Assembly (NCBI RefSeq): GCF_030814415.1
Contig: NZ_JAUSVB010000001.1
Coordinates: forward strand, 992,001-1,056,000
DNA from: Cellulomonas humilata
Lineage (GTDB): Bacteria > Actinomycetota > Actinomycetes > Actinomycetales > Cellulomonadaceae
Length of the DNA: 64,000 nt
Reading direction: 5' to 3'
Under the pieces are notes generated by a model. The model was not told the DNA's origin, did not search any database, and worked only from the letters and a program-made list of their open reading frames with translations. The stretch's first letter is position 1; every line of letters starts with the position of its first letter. This document shows positions 17,779 to 26,925 of this stretch, piece by piece. The position numbers and the translations under genes were made by a program.

Positions 17779-18108
17779 ATGGTCTCGTTCTGGCGCGCAG
17801 ACCCGTCGATCGCTCCGGACGAGGTCCACGGCCGCGCGTTCGAGGCATGGCTGCGTGCCGGCTATCCGCTGCTCGCCGTGACCGCCGTCCTCCTGTGGCT
17901 CGTCGACGAGCAGTGGCCGGACCGCGCCTCGCCGGCACCCTGGTTCGCGATGCTGTTCTTCGGCTTGTGCTCGGGCGCGCTCCACCTGCGTCTGTCGTTG
18001 CAGGTCACCCGTCGAGCCACGACGCCGGCACGGGTGGTCGCCGGGTGGCCCACCGAGCTCGCCCTCCTGGTGCCATGCACGGCTATCGCGGTCGCGATCT
18101 TCTCCTAG
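17779..18108 (+). CDS. Small membrane protein
   Basis: About 109 residues from ATG 17779. An amphipathic start (SFWRADPSIAPDEVHGRAF) is followed by three hydrophobic segments: YPLLAVTAVLLWLVD, WFAMLFFGLCSGALHL and ELALLVPCTAIAVAIFS. No family is recognised. The Shine-Dalgarno match (AGGA) is very close to the ATG, so the start is uncertain; the frame stays open well upstream but without membrane or domain character. Confidence 0.5.
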   Translation: MVSFWRADPSIAPDEVHGRAFEAWLRAGYPLLAVTAVLLWLVDEQWPDRASPAPWFAMLFFGLCSGALHLRLSLQVTRRATTPARVVAGWPTELALLVPCTAIAVAIFS

Positions 18109-18246
18109 TCGGCTTGCGGGTCGAAGAGGATCGGCGGCGCTCGTCGGGTGCCGGCTCGCTCACGGTCCTGGGGGCGCGCTGCAACCCGGACTGAGCCGGT
18201 GGTGCGGCGCGGGCTCGCGCCGCCGCGCCGCACCACCGCTCAGTGG

Positions 18247-18873
18247 TCAGCCGACCGTGTGGCCCGCCTCGTCGGTGACGTCGAGCCCGTCGACGAACCG
18301 TGCGGCGACCTCGCCCGTCCAGTGGAGCTCGGGGGGGAGCTGGACCGAGAGGTAGTCCCCGTCGCCCTCGGGCACGAACACCCCGAGGGTCCCGCCGGGC
18401 TCGCCGTCCGCGTCGAGCATCTCGTACACGAGCACCTCCTGACCGCCGACCGCGAAGGTCTGCGCCTCGAGGTCGCCGCCCGGCAGCGACTCCGAACCGA
18501 CGAGGCTTGCGACGATCCGACCCTCGAAGCTGTTCGGGTCCGAGCCGTCGTCGTCGCTGTCGGCGAGCACCAGGCTGCTCCGGTCGGAGGACAGCACGTG
18601 CCAGCCCTCGGGGACCGCCGCGATCGTGAACCCCGCGGGCTGCTCGGCCGTGTAGGCGACGAGCTCGGCCGCGGCGGCCGACGGGGTGGTCGAGGTGAGC
18701 GGCGCGCCGACCGCGACCGCGGCCGCGAGGACGGCCGCAACGCCGGTGCCGACCAGGCGCGTGCGGCGACGGCGGGCGCGCTGCCCGCGGTTCACGTCGT
18801 CGTCGAGCACCGCGGCGGGCGTCGCGTCGACGGTGGCGGTCGCGCGGGACATCAGGGTGGTCAGGTCGCTCAT
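18247..18873 (-). CDS. Membrane-anchored partner of the ECF sigma factor
   Basis: 208 residues. A short cytoplasmic N-terminus (about 1-38, ending in an Arg-rich stop-transfer block), one membrane helix (about 39-60), then an extracytoplasmic domain of about 145 residues rich in Asp and Gly. Its ATG overlaps the sigma stop (ATGA), so they are one translational unit. That layout is typical of anti-sigma or accessory membrane proteins of SigE-family ECF factors. No zinc-finger (HxxxCxxC) is seen in the short cytoplasmic part, so the mode of binding is unclear. Confidence 0.7.
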   Translation of the reverse strand: MSDLTTLMSRATATVDATPAAVLDDDVNRGQRARRRRTRLVGTGVAAVLAAAVAVGAPLTSTTPSAAAAELVAYTAEQPAGFTIAAVPEGWHVLSSDRSSLVLADSDDDGSDPNSFEGRIVASLVGSESLPGGDLEAQTFAVGGQEVLVYEMLDADGEPGGTLGVFVPEGDGDYLSVQLPPELHWTGEVAARFVDGLDVTDEAGHTVG

Positions 18874-19460
18874 GACAGTCTCCCAGCGGTGAGGGTGGTG
18901 TGGGTCGAGGGGATCGGGGCGGTGTCGCCTTGCGGCCGGCCGGTGTGGTCCGGGCGCGGACCCCGGTCGTCGCGCAGGGCCGGTCCGAGCCGGAGCTTGA
19001 GCTTCTCGAGCGCTCGCGCCGTCTGGCTCTTGACCGTCCCCTGGGTGCACCGCAGCGCCTTCGCGGTGTCGGCGACGCTCAGGTCGTGGAAATAGCGCAG
19101 CACCACCGTCGCCCGCATCCGGTCCGGCAGCTCGCCGAGTGCCGCGAACAGCAGCCGGGAGTCGTCGTCGACGGCCCCGGTCCCGACGGCCCGGTCGGGC
19201 AGCTCCGATCGGAGGTCCTCTCGCTTGCGCCGGCTCGTGCGCATCTCGTCGGTGAACGCGTTGACCAGGACGCGGCGGGCGTACGCGTCGCGGTCCCGTA
19301 CGTCGCACAGGCGCGGCCATGCGAGGTACAGCTTGGTCATCGCGGTCTGGACCACGTCCTCCGCCGTGTGCGGGTCGCCGGCCGTGAGCAGGGTTGCGGT
19401 GCGGACCAGCGACTGGCGGCGCTGCGCGGCCCACGCCCGGAAGTCCTCGTCAGATCTCAT
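18870..19460 (-). CDS. ECF RNA polymerase sigma factor, SigE family
   Basis: 196 residues. Region 2 has AEDVVQTAMTKLYLAWPRL and DRDAYARRVLVNAFTDEMR (-10 recognition). Region 4 has LPDRMRATVVLRYFHDLSV and the helix-turn-helix TAKALRCTQGTVKSQTARAL (-35 recognition). This matches the actinobacterial SigE/ECF-type family. A disordered Pro/Thr tail of about 30 residues follows. It is coupled to the downstream membrane protein, which probably holds it inactive until an envelope signal arrives. Confidence 0.9.
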   Translation of the reverse strand: MRSDEDFRAWAAQRRQSLVRTATLLTAGDPHTAEDVVQTAMTKLYLAWPRLCDVRDRDAYARRVLVNAFTDEMRTSRRKREDLRSELPDRAVGTGAVDDDSRLLFAALGELPDRMRATVVLRYFHDLSVADTAKALRCTQGTVKSQTARALEKLKLRLGPALRDDRGPRPDHTGRPQGDTAPIPSTHTTLTAGRLS

Positions 19461-19623
19461 GGGGTGCTCTCCGTTCCTTCATACCCCTCAGACGCGGCCG
19501 GCACGGTGAACGGTTGCACGCCCCACGGCACGGGGGGCGCGGGGACGCGTGCCGCGGGACGATCCCGCGTCCGGCGCACTGGGCGGACTGCGCACACTGA
19601 CTGGAAATCGGTCGATGGCGGCC

Positions 19624-19659
19624 CCGGTCAGAGTCCGACGCTCGGCCGCGGTCAGCATG
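19624..19659 (+). repeat. 51-bp intergenic element, partial copy C
   Basis: CCGGTCAGAGTCCGACGCTC and the following GGCCGCGGTCAGCATG match the left 30 or so bases of the element; the right palindrome is not recognisable. Same orientation as the other copies. It lies in the 366-base gap between the sigma gene and the GH30 terminator, which holds nothing else I can identify. Confidence 0.6.
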
Positions 19660-19777
19660 GGCCGCCGGTCGCACCACGGCGCAGCCTGCAGGTCGACTCA
19701 GCGGCTGCGGAGCTCGACCGGCCGTCTCCCACCCCAACGCGAGGTGGCGAAGTCCTTCACCGGTTGACGGGAACTAC

Positions 19778-19823
19778 GCCGCCGGGCATCTGACGTGTCG
19801 TGACACCTCAGATGCCCGGCGGC
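19778..19823 (-). terminator. Strong hairpin after the GH30 gene
   Basis: GCCGCCGGGCATCTGA (19778-19793) and its exact complement (19808-19823) form a 16-bp perfect stem with a 14-base loop, four bases past the stop codon of the xylanase gene. Confidence 0.85.
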
Positions 19824-19826
19824 ACC

Positions 19827-21572
19827 TCAGAGAGTGATCACGACGGTGGAGATGCTCCGGGCCGGCACGGAGACCGTCACCTGGCTCCCGTTGACGCTCG
19901 TCGTCTGACCGGCGCGGCTGGAGTAGCGCGACGTCATGGTCTGCAACGCGGACGTGATGCCCTCGGGCGCCTGGATGACGGCGCCGTTCACGGCGTTGGT
20001 CGTGCGGTTGAGGATGACGAGGGTGATCTTGCCGTCGCCCTGGTAGGCCGTGACGTCCAGGGGCGACGCCTTCGAGCTCTCCGTCACGCCGATGCGCTGG
20101 TAGCCCGGACGGACGTACTTGGAGTACTGCGAGAACGCCCAACCGCGCTTGAGGACGGAGCCGCCCGTCGTCCCGAACGCCGACTCACCATCGCCGATGA
20201 AGGAGTAGTAGCGCCGTCCGTACCACCAGATGTAGGCGCTCCAGTTCGACTCCATCGTCCGGTTCACCGAGGGCATGATCTTGTCGAGGGTCTCGTTCCA
20301 CGCGGCGAGGTTGGACGGGTCGCCCCAGATGTTCGAACCGTTGCCGTCGGCCTCGTGGAAGTTCCACTCGGTCATCCACTGGTTCTTGCCGTACTGCGCG
20401 GCGAGCGGGTACGCCGAGAGGTTCGGTCCGTTCTCCTGGCCGTAGATGTGGCCGCCTACGTACCCGATGTTGTTGCGGGCGGTCGCGTCGTTGAGCGTGG
20501 GGTCGGAGTAGGACCGGTTCGTACCCAGCGACTCGGCGACGAGGAGCTTCGTGTTCGTGATGTTCGCACCGTAGTCGCGCACGAAGTTGCGCATCGTGTC
20601 GCCCGTCCACGCCATCGAGTCGTAGGCCGGGTGCCAGTCGGGCTCGTTCTGGACCGACGTCACGTCGATCGTCACGCCCTGGTTCCGCATGTACTGGACG
20701 TAGCTGTTCAGGTGGTTCGCGTAGTCCCCGTAGCGGGAGGTCAGCAGGGTGCCGCCGTTGATCCGGCTGTTGTTCGACTTCCACGCCGCCGGCGCCGTCC
20801 ACGGTGAGGCAAGGATCTTCACCTCGGAGCCGTAGGCCTTCGCCGTCTTCAGCGCACTGACCTGGGCGCCCCACTCGCCCGACACCGGCGAGATCCCGGT
20901 ACGCACGATCGAGAGGCCGAGCTGGTTGTCGCCCATCCCGACCAGGGTCTGGGTGTCGGTGGTCGACCAGGCGCCGCCCCAGATGGAGACGGCGGCACCG
21001 AAGCCGTCGATCGTCTGGTACTTGCGGCTCGTGTTCACCGTGATGTCCGCGGCCGCGGCCGTGGGCGTCGGACTCGGCGTCGCGGTCCGTGTGGGGGTCG
21101 GCGTGGGGGTCGGGGTCGCGGTCCGTGTGGGGGTCGGGGTCGGCGTGCTCACCGGCCCGTTGCAGGCGGTCCCGTTGAGGGCGAAGGACGTCGGCGCGGG
21201 GTTGGAGCCGGTCAGGCTGCCGTTGAAGCCGAACTGCGTCGACGCCCCGGTGCCGAGCGAGCCGTTGTACGACGCGTTGCTCGCGGACACCGTCGAGCCG
21301 CTCTGGGTGAGGCTCGTGTTCCAGGCCTGGGTCACGGTCTGACCAGCGGAGAAGCTCCAGGTGAGCCGCCAGCTGCTGACTGCGTCACCCAGGTTGGTGA
21401 TCGTGACGTTGGCACCGAAACCGCTGGACCACTGCGATGAGATGACGTAGTCCACGCGGCACGCGGTCGCGGCGGACGCTACGGGTGCGTCGGCGACTGT
21501 TCCCGCTGTGATCAGCGTGGCCGCGGCCAGCACCGCCGGCCAGATCCGGCGCCATCGTTGAGAGCTCTGCAT
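19827..21572 (-). CDS. Secreted CBM2-GH30 glycoside hydrolase (glucuronoxylanase-like)
   Basis: 581 residues. Signal peptide 1-34 (basic start, hydrophobic core, cut after ASA). An N-terminal CBM2 (about 37-135: CRVDYVISSQWSSGFGANVT, WRLTWSF, one Cys at each end) binds cellulose or xylan. A (PT)n linker (about 140-170) leads to a GH30 barrel with its beta-sandwich. Acid/base Glu310 is in VTSVQNEPDW and nucleophile Glu402 in MTEWNFHEAD. The sequence is closest in style to GH30 subfamily 8 endoxylanases, which need glucuronic-acid side chains; that subfamily call is inferred. A LacI-type operator lies 134 bases upstream. Confidence 0.9.
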   Translation of the reverse strand: MQSSQRWRRIWPAVLAAATLITAGTVADAPVASAATACRVDYVISSQWSSGFGANVTITNLGDAVSSWRLTWSFSAGQTVTQAWNTSLTQSGSTVSASNASYNGSLGTGASTQFGFNGSLTGSNPAPTSFALNGTACNGPVSTPTPTPTRTATPTPTPTPTRTATPSPTPTAAAADITVNTSRKYQTIDGFGAAVSIWGGAWSTTDTQTLVGMGDNQLGLSIVRTGISPVSGEWGAQVSALKTAKAYGSEVKILASPWTAPAAWKSNNSRINGGTLLTSRYGDYANHLNSYVQYMRNQGVTIDVTSVQNEPDWHPAYDSMAWTGDTMRNFVRDYGANITNTKLLVAESLGTNRSYSDPTLNDATARNNIGYVGGHIYGQENGPNLSAYPLAAQYGKNQWMTEWNFHEADGNGSNIWGDPSNLAAWNETLDKIMPSVNRTMESNWSAYIWWYGRRYYSFIGDGESAFGTTGGSVLKRGWAFSQYSKYVRPGYQRIGVTESSKASPLDVTAYQGDGKITLVILNRTTNAVNGAVIQAPEGITSALQTMTSRYSSRAGQTTSVNGSQVTVSVPARSISTVVITL

Positions 21573-22048
21573 GATTGTCCGATCGTCATTGTCGGTCGAT
21601 GTGTGCCTCGTGTCCCCGCTGGCTGCCGGCGGACAGGGACCCGGGCGCACCGGGTACTGACGTGTTCGGGGTCGGTGACGACCCTGGGCAATGAGGTCCC
21701 GCCAATGTGAGCGCTAACACGGCGGGATCTGCCCAGTTTGGCACGGGGCTCGTGTGACGTGTGATCGGCACAAACGATTAGGTGCGGGATGTGGACAGTC
21801 GGGCTGCCGCCATCGAGAACGACGACGCCGCGAGCCTGCCCGCGTACGTGCGTATAGCGACATCGACGTCATCCTCGGGGTCCCTCCGCGGCCACACCTG
21901 CCACGGTTGCCAGCCGCCCAGATGAGCCGCCGCGGCGGCGGCGTGGTATTCGTCAAGAACCGCTGACGTCAGCGACGCGTCGTCCGTACGGCCCACGTGT
22001 ACTTTGCGTGCAAGCTCAGTCGTACGGCCAGTCACGCTCTGAACGTGG
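21573..22048. other. 476-base gap upstream of the GH30 gene
   Basis: It holds the xylanase promoter region and the operator at 21706-21719. Beyond that, a short open frame on the minus strand (about 21778-22035) lacks a Shine-Dalgarno sequence and a recognisable domain and is not called. No repeat copy is visible here. Confidence 0.5.
21706..21719 (-). promoter_or_regulatory. LacI-family operator of the GH30 gene
   Basis: TGTGAGCGCTAACA is a near-perfect palindrome centred on AGCGCT. This is the core used by CelR/CebR-type LacI repressors of polysaccharide hydrolase genes in actinobacteria (established knowledge). Flanking CCCGCC/GGCGGG extends the dyad. Its distance to the xylanase start fits promoter control by a sugar-responsive repressor located elsewhere. 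Confidence 0.7.
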
Positions 22049-22936
22049 CTACGGACGACGCGTGCTCGGTGCGGTCTCGGTAGTGGTCGCTGCCCAGCTG
22101 GCCAGCATGCGGATGGCGTCTTCGTCGGGCGAGCCTGCCGGGCTGGTGAAGGTGATGAGAGTCAGGCCGGGGTCGGCGGGCAGGTCGAGGACCTCGAAAT
22201 CGAGGTGGAGCTCGCCGACGACGGGGTGGCGGACGTGCTTGCGTCCGGTGCGGTGCAGGCGGACATCGTGCGCGGCCCAGCGGGTGCGGAACGGTGGGCT
22301 CTGGGTGCTGAGCTCGCCGACCAGGTCAGTCAGCGCCCGGTCGTAGGGGTCCCGCCCGGCTTCGGTGCGCAGCTGGGAGACAGAGTCGTCGGCGGCGCGT
22401 TCCCAGTCGATCCAGAAGTCGCGGGCGCGGTCGTCAAGGAAGGTGAACCGGGCGTGGTTGGCGGGGCTGCCGACCGGGTGGGGTGTGGCGTACACCGGTG
22501 AGAACAGGGAGCGGCCGAGGGTGTTGGCGGCCACCAGGTCGAGGCGGCCGTTGTTCACGATGACCGGGACGGCGTCGCCGATGAGGTCGAGCAGGCGCTG
22601 CACCCCGGGGCGGATCTGACCGGGCGCCGGCCTGCGGCGCTGCCGGGTCGCCGGACCAGCGGCGCGGGCGAGGTCGGCCAGGTGGGTGCGTTCGGCTTCG
22701 TCGAGCTGCAGGGCGCGTCCCAGGGCGTCCAGGACGCTGTCGGAGACCCCGGCCAGGTTGCCGCGTTCGAGCTGGGCGTAGTACTCGACGCTGACCCCGG
22801 CCAGGTCGGCGACCTCGCCGCGCTTGAGCCCGGGCACCCGCCGGTTGCTGGCGAACGCGGTCAGGCCGGCGTCCTCTGGGGTGAGCCGGGCTCGACGGGT
22901 GCGCAGGAAGTCCTTGATCTCGTCGCGGTTGTCCAC
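22049..22936 (-). CDS. XRE-family regulator with MmyB-like ligand-binding domain
   Basis: 295 residues from GTG 22936. The N-terminal helix-turn-helix (about 30-65) has VPGLKRGEVADLAGVSVEYY followed by LERGN. The C-terminal MmyB-like domain begins near 105 and shows VNNGRLDLVAANTLGRSLF, DDRARDFWIDWERAA and LDFEVLDLPADPGLTLITF. Such regulators bind a small, probably fatty-acid-like ligand and often sit divergently from the redox enzyme they control, here the aldo-keto reductase. A decayed copy of its C-terminus is found at 40848-40955. Confidence 0.88.
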   Translation of the reverse strand: MDNRDEIKDFLRTRRARLTPEDAGLTAFASNRRVPGLKRGEVADLAGVSVEYYAQLERGNLAGVSDSVLDALGRALQLDEAERTHLADLARAAGPATRQRRRPAPGQIRPGVQRLLDLIGDAVPVIVNNGRLDLVAANTLGRSLFSPVYATPHPVGSPANHARFTFLDDRARDFWIDWERAADDSVSQLRTEAGRDPYDRALTDLVGELSTQSPPFRTRWAAHDVRLHRTGRKHVRHPVVGELHLDFEVLDLPADPGLTLITFTSPAGSPDEDAIRMLASWAATTTETAPSTRRP

Positions 22937-23075
22937 TTCGCCACCGTACGACCGGCCGATCGGCCCCGGGGTGGGCTGTCGGTACACCTTCCAGCAGTGA
23001 CTTCTTCGCCTCTCTCGTGGCGGGTTGCATGGCCCGTACCGCTCGGCCTGAACCTCACGACAAGGAGTCACCTTC

Positions 23076-24062
<987 letters not shown>

Positions 24063-24084
24063 CCTCGAACCACAGGAGGGCACC

Positions 24085-24333
24085 GTGACGCACTGGACCG
24101 CCGAGCAGCGCGACGCTGATCGCTCGTACCGCCGAGGTTGCCGCCAAGACGCGGTACCGGCCGCGGCGTACCTTGCCCGCGAGACCGGAAAACCTTCCAG
24201 CCAGTCAAAGTACGACGCTCAGCGTCGGTCAACCTGTCGTGCATCTCGACATTTGCTGGAGCAGCTGTCGAGATTGTCGAGATGCTGCCTACGTCGAAGA
24301 TCCGTGCACGAAGCACGAGATACGAAGTCCTAA
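24085..24333 (+). pseudogene. Possible truncated gene downstream of the aldo-keto reductase
   Basis: A GTG at 24085 has an excellent AGGAGG and begins MTHWTAEQRDADRSYRR, as if a second operon gene followed the reductase. After about 38 codons the frame runs into the 51-bp element (copy D) and becomes arginine/serine-rich to a stop at 24333. I read this as a gene beginning cut off by the element junction. A real small protein cannot be excluded. Confidence 0.3.
24201..24251 (+). repeat. 51-bp intergenic element, copy D (best conserved)
   Basis: Left half contains the near-palindrome CGACGCTCAGCGTCG; right half ends CTGTCGTGCATCTCGACA. Immediately to the right, TGTCGAGATTGTCGAGATG (about 24270-24289) repeats the terminal motif in the opposite sense. 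The 431-base gap (24063-24493) holds nothing else apart from the possible truncated start described above. Confidence 0.9.
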
Positions 24334-24493
24334 CAAACTGGCCGTTGCTGCGGTCGCGCGGAGTACCCGGCAGCCTTCTCAGCGCGACAGCTCCGCAGTA
24401 GGGTCCGTGTGTTGGAGCAGGACGGATCACCCGTTACTCCGCTGTTCGACGGGGCCCGCCATCCGGGTTGGATCATCATTGCGAGGACCCGCC

Positions 24494-25840
24494 GTGTCCG
24501 AACTTCTACGCAAGTCCGCTCCGATCCACGGCCTCCGCGCGTTCCGGGAGACGGATGACGCGGTCGAGGCGTCGCCCGAGTCGTCGGGCCGCGGCGTGGC
24601 AATGGCCGGATTGGCATTCGGCTCCCCGCGCGTCCCCGTCGTCCCGAAGCGGTCGGCGGGTCAGACGCTCTCCGCGCTTCGCAGGCGGGCCGCGGAATCG
24701 TCGCCGACGATTCGCCGGACCATCGACGATGCCGAGTATCCGGCCGATATCGACGTCATGACTGCCGCGAAGAAGTTGCGGGTTCGATTCCCCCGGCACG
24801 CTGGCGCGCTGACGATCAAGGTGGTGAGCGAATATTTGTCGTCGCCGCAGAAGATGACTCTGGACGACATCGAGGCCGACCTTGAGAAGCGCGCATCCAG
24901 TCCAGTGACCCCCACAGTGTCGAAGTCTCGCACCATGCCCAAGCCCGTCGAGCAGATCATCTCGAGTGCGCAGTCGGCGGCGTCGGAGTCCACTGCGGCA
25001 TCCTCCGAGCCGGCCCTGGCGACCAAGCCGATCGTTCGGGTGGCCAACGGCTTGTATTCCGAGGTCGCAGTGTGGGTCGATGCGCTCTACCAGGCGCACT
25101 CCCCGAGTCAGGAGGACTTTGTCGAGGCGCTCACATTGCAGCAGTACGACGAGGGCGATCTCAATAACCCGAGGTTCGTCTATGCCCTGCAGCAGGCTGT
25201 GCGCGAGCACGTCGTCGATGCGATGTTCCTGAAGAAGACCGCGATCAAGGACGTCCCGGAGCAGGACGACCGCATGAAGGAATTTCCGGCCTACAAAGCC
25301 AGGTGGACGCTGCGGCACTACACCCCGAGCGGTAAGGCGAAGCTGCATGGCGACGAGAGCGATGCTGAGCCGGGATTCGCATCAGTCCGCTCAACCGTCT
25401 CCCTGGCCGTCGATCCGCCGGACAAGAGCGCGAAGAAGAAGAACGGCCACACCGGCGACAAGGACTGGAACAAATACGGCAACATCGGCAATACCTTCTT
25501 CGTGCTGTGTATCGACGGAGTCCTCGCCTCGGATCAGCAGTACCTGAAGAACTGCAAGTGGTTCGCGGAGTTCGATTTCGCGTCGATCCCGAACCTTTGG
25601 CTGTCCAGCGACTGGCTGGATGAGGGGGCGATCAAGGGCGACGCGTTGCGCGGGAGCGGCGAGCAAGTCAAGCGCCGACTCGTCGCGAGTCTCGCGAAGA
25701 AGAACATGCACGTCAGCATGTTCATCAGGGAGTTAGGCACTGCGTACAGCAACCTCGAGGTCAAGGTGCCGGGCGGGCGTCCAGCTGGGGCATGGCAAGG
25801 GCCGGTGAAGTACCCCTTCTCAGCGGCGTCGACAGACTGA
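24494..25840 (+). CDS. Orphan protein of unknown function, possible toxin-like C-terminus
   Basis: 448 residues from GTG 24494 (GAGGA upstream). No signal peptide. An Arg/Ser/Pro-rich, probably disordered N-terminal third is followed by a folded C-terminal part (about 180-440). That part contains RWTLRHYTPSGKAKLHG, a Lys-rich loop, GNIGNTFFVLCIDG and NLWLSSDWLDEGAIKGDALR. The RHYT followed by a GNTFFVL strand vaguely recalls ADP-ribosyltransferase-like or injected effector domains, but this is a weak resemblance and I assign no function. Codon use is clearly less GC-rich than in neighbouring genes, suggesting acquisition from elsewhere. Flanked by elements D and E. Confidence 0.8.
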   Translation: MSELLRKSAPIHGLRAFRETDDAVEASPESSGRGVAMAGLAFGSPRVPVVPKRSAGQTLSALRRRAAESSPTIRRTIDDAEYPADIDVMTAAKKLRVRFPRHAGALTIKVVSEYLSSPQKMTLDDIEADLEKRASSPVTPTVSKSRTMPKPVEQIISSAQSAASESTAASSEPALATKPIVRVANGLYSEVAVWVDALYQAHSPSQEDFVEALTLQQYDEGDLNNPRFVYALQQAVREHVVDAMFLKKTAIKDVPEQDDRMKEFPAYKARWTLRHYTPSGKAKLHGDESDAEPGFASVRSTVSLAVDPPDKSAKKKNGHTGDKDWNKYGNIGNTFFVLCIDGVLASDQQYLKNCKWFAEFDFASIPNLWLSSDWLDEGAIKGDALRGSGEQVKRRLVASLAKKNMHVSMFIRELGTAYSNLEVKVPGGRPAGAWQGPVKYPFSAASTD

Positions 25841-25935
25841 CTATGTTCCAACCAGATCCTGGTCCCACCATGCGAGTGCGCGTGCGCCGATCAGAGAGAG
25901 CCACCGAGGCGACTCACCTTCCGCGACATCAATGA
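25841..25935 (-). pseudogene. C-terminal remnant of a prenyltransferase/cyclase-like gene
   Basis: On the minus strand this reads GESPRWLSLIGARALAWWDQ. The intact gene at 32119-33117 ends with GESSRWLTLIGARALDWWDQ at the same point, and the DNA also matches base by base over about 90 positions. Nothing of the upstream part of the gene remains; the next 10 bases lead directly into element copy E. A clear stub of a second copy. Confidence 0.8.
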
Positions 25936-25944
25936 GACCGGCCG

Positions 25945-25995
25945 CCGGTCCATGTATGACGCGCGGCCACGGGCAAGCCGCCGTGCATCTCGACA
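25945..25995 (+). repeat. 51-bp intergenic element, copy E (divergent)
   Basis: Ends GTGCATCTCGACA exactly like copy D and starts CCGGTCCATGTATGACGCG. The middle is diverged but the length is still 51 bases. It follows the gene stub at 25841-25935 and precedes the gene at 26151. A run of CCGCCGCCACC after it is simple triplet sequence. Confidence 0.75.
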
Positions 25996-26150
25996 CCCGC
26001 CGCCGCCACCACCGCCGCCGCCCCCAGTGGTGGCCGCCCCCGCGACAGGCCAGCCGGCACCCGCTGATTCCAGAAGTGCATCGCCGGCCACCCGGTGGCC
26101 GCGGCCGGAGCAACTAGGTTGGCGAGTCGGACTGCACGAAGGAGAGATGG

Positions 26151-26684
26151 ATGGGCTGGGGAGCGTCGGTGTTTCCACTGTCCTTCTTTGACACCGTCGA
26201 GAGCTGGGACTGGCTCACGGGAGTCGTGGTCGGTCCGATGCCCGCGGTCCCACCAGCCGGGCGCCCAGCGCCGACGGTGCGTCACGTTCTTCGTGTTCTC
26301 CGTGACGCGGGCTGCCAGGGCGATGCGTGGTTCACCCTCGACGAGGGTGAGTCGTCCGCGATGTTCGAGGCCGAATCGGCTGACGAACCACGACCGGAGG
26401 TCGACATGGGTGGCGTGTCTCTCCACCTGCACGGCGCCAAGGTCCCCGAGGGCACTCCGGCGGAGATCCGCGCCGCCTACGAACGACCGTTGCCCGCCGA
26501 CGGGCTTGTCGAGGCCATCTCCTTCTCCAAGCCGCACCCGCACGCCGTCCTGCGAGCGGCGTGCGCGATGTCCGCCGTGTGGGGGCCGGTCGTTGCCATG
26601 GAGGACTCCGGTTGCGAGTCGGTCGTCGTGAGCCCCAGCGACACCCTGGAGAGCATCTGCGCCCGCACCCCGTGGGCGACATGA
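26151..26684 (+). CDS. Hypothetical protein
   Basis: 177 residues from ATG 26151, preceded by GGAGAGATGG. Probably soluble, beginning MGWGASVFPLSFFDTVESWD. The core contains VRHVLRVLRDAGCQGDAWFT, an acidic stretch, MGGVSLHLHGAKVPEGTPAE and a C-terminal AVWGPVVAMEDSG. No family is recognised. It is a single gene bracketed by element copies E and F. Confidence 0.7.
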   Translation: MGWGASVFPLSFFDTVESWDWLTGVVVGPMPAVPPAGRPAPTVRHVLRVLRDAGCQGDAWFTLDEGESSAMFEAESADEPRPEVDMGGVSLHLHGAKVPEGTPAEIRAAYERPLPADGLVEAISFSKPHPHAVLRAACAMSAVWGPVVAMEDSGCESVVVSPSDTLESICARTPWAT

Positions 26685-26717
26685 ACGGACCCGTGAACGC
26701 GATTCACCCACCAGGGC

Positions 26718-26763
26718 ACCTGCGCGAGCGGGTGGACACGATGCGGCTCCGGACTCTGACCAG
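26718..26763 (-). repeat. Possible inverted, divergent copy of the 51-bp element
   Basis: The + strand reads TGCGCGAGCGGGTGG...CTCCGGACTCTGACCAG, which aligns to the complement of the element consensus (ending ACTTTGACTGG). It lies 19 bases before copy F, so the two would face each other. The match is moderate and could be partly chance. Confidence 0.35.
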
Positions 26764-26781
26764 AGGCCGTGCGGCAGGGAT

Positions 26782-26832
26782 GCGTGGCCCGGAACGGCGC
26801 TCAGCGTCGATCAACCTGTCGCGCATCTCGAC
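26782..26832 (+). repeat. 51-bp intergenic element, copy F
   Basis: Core GGCGCTCAGCGTCGATCAAC and end CTGTCGCGCATCTCGACA; the first 10 bases are diverged. Same orientation and length as the others. Located between the hypothetical gene and the convergent kinase gene. Confidence 0.85.
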
Positions 26833-26925
26833 AGCCGGGTTCTTTGACCAAGCGGCCTGGATAGTCTGACTACCCGATTCGTCCGGTCCTGTCGCCGAGG
26901 CGTCCGTTGTACGGCCAGGGAACCG

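Noticed and set aside
21778..22035. Possible 85-codon gene on the minus strand
   Set aside because: No Shine-Dalgarno sequence, no domain, and the composition is explained by the high GC of the region.
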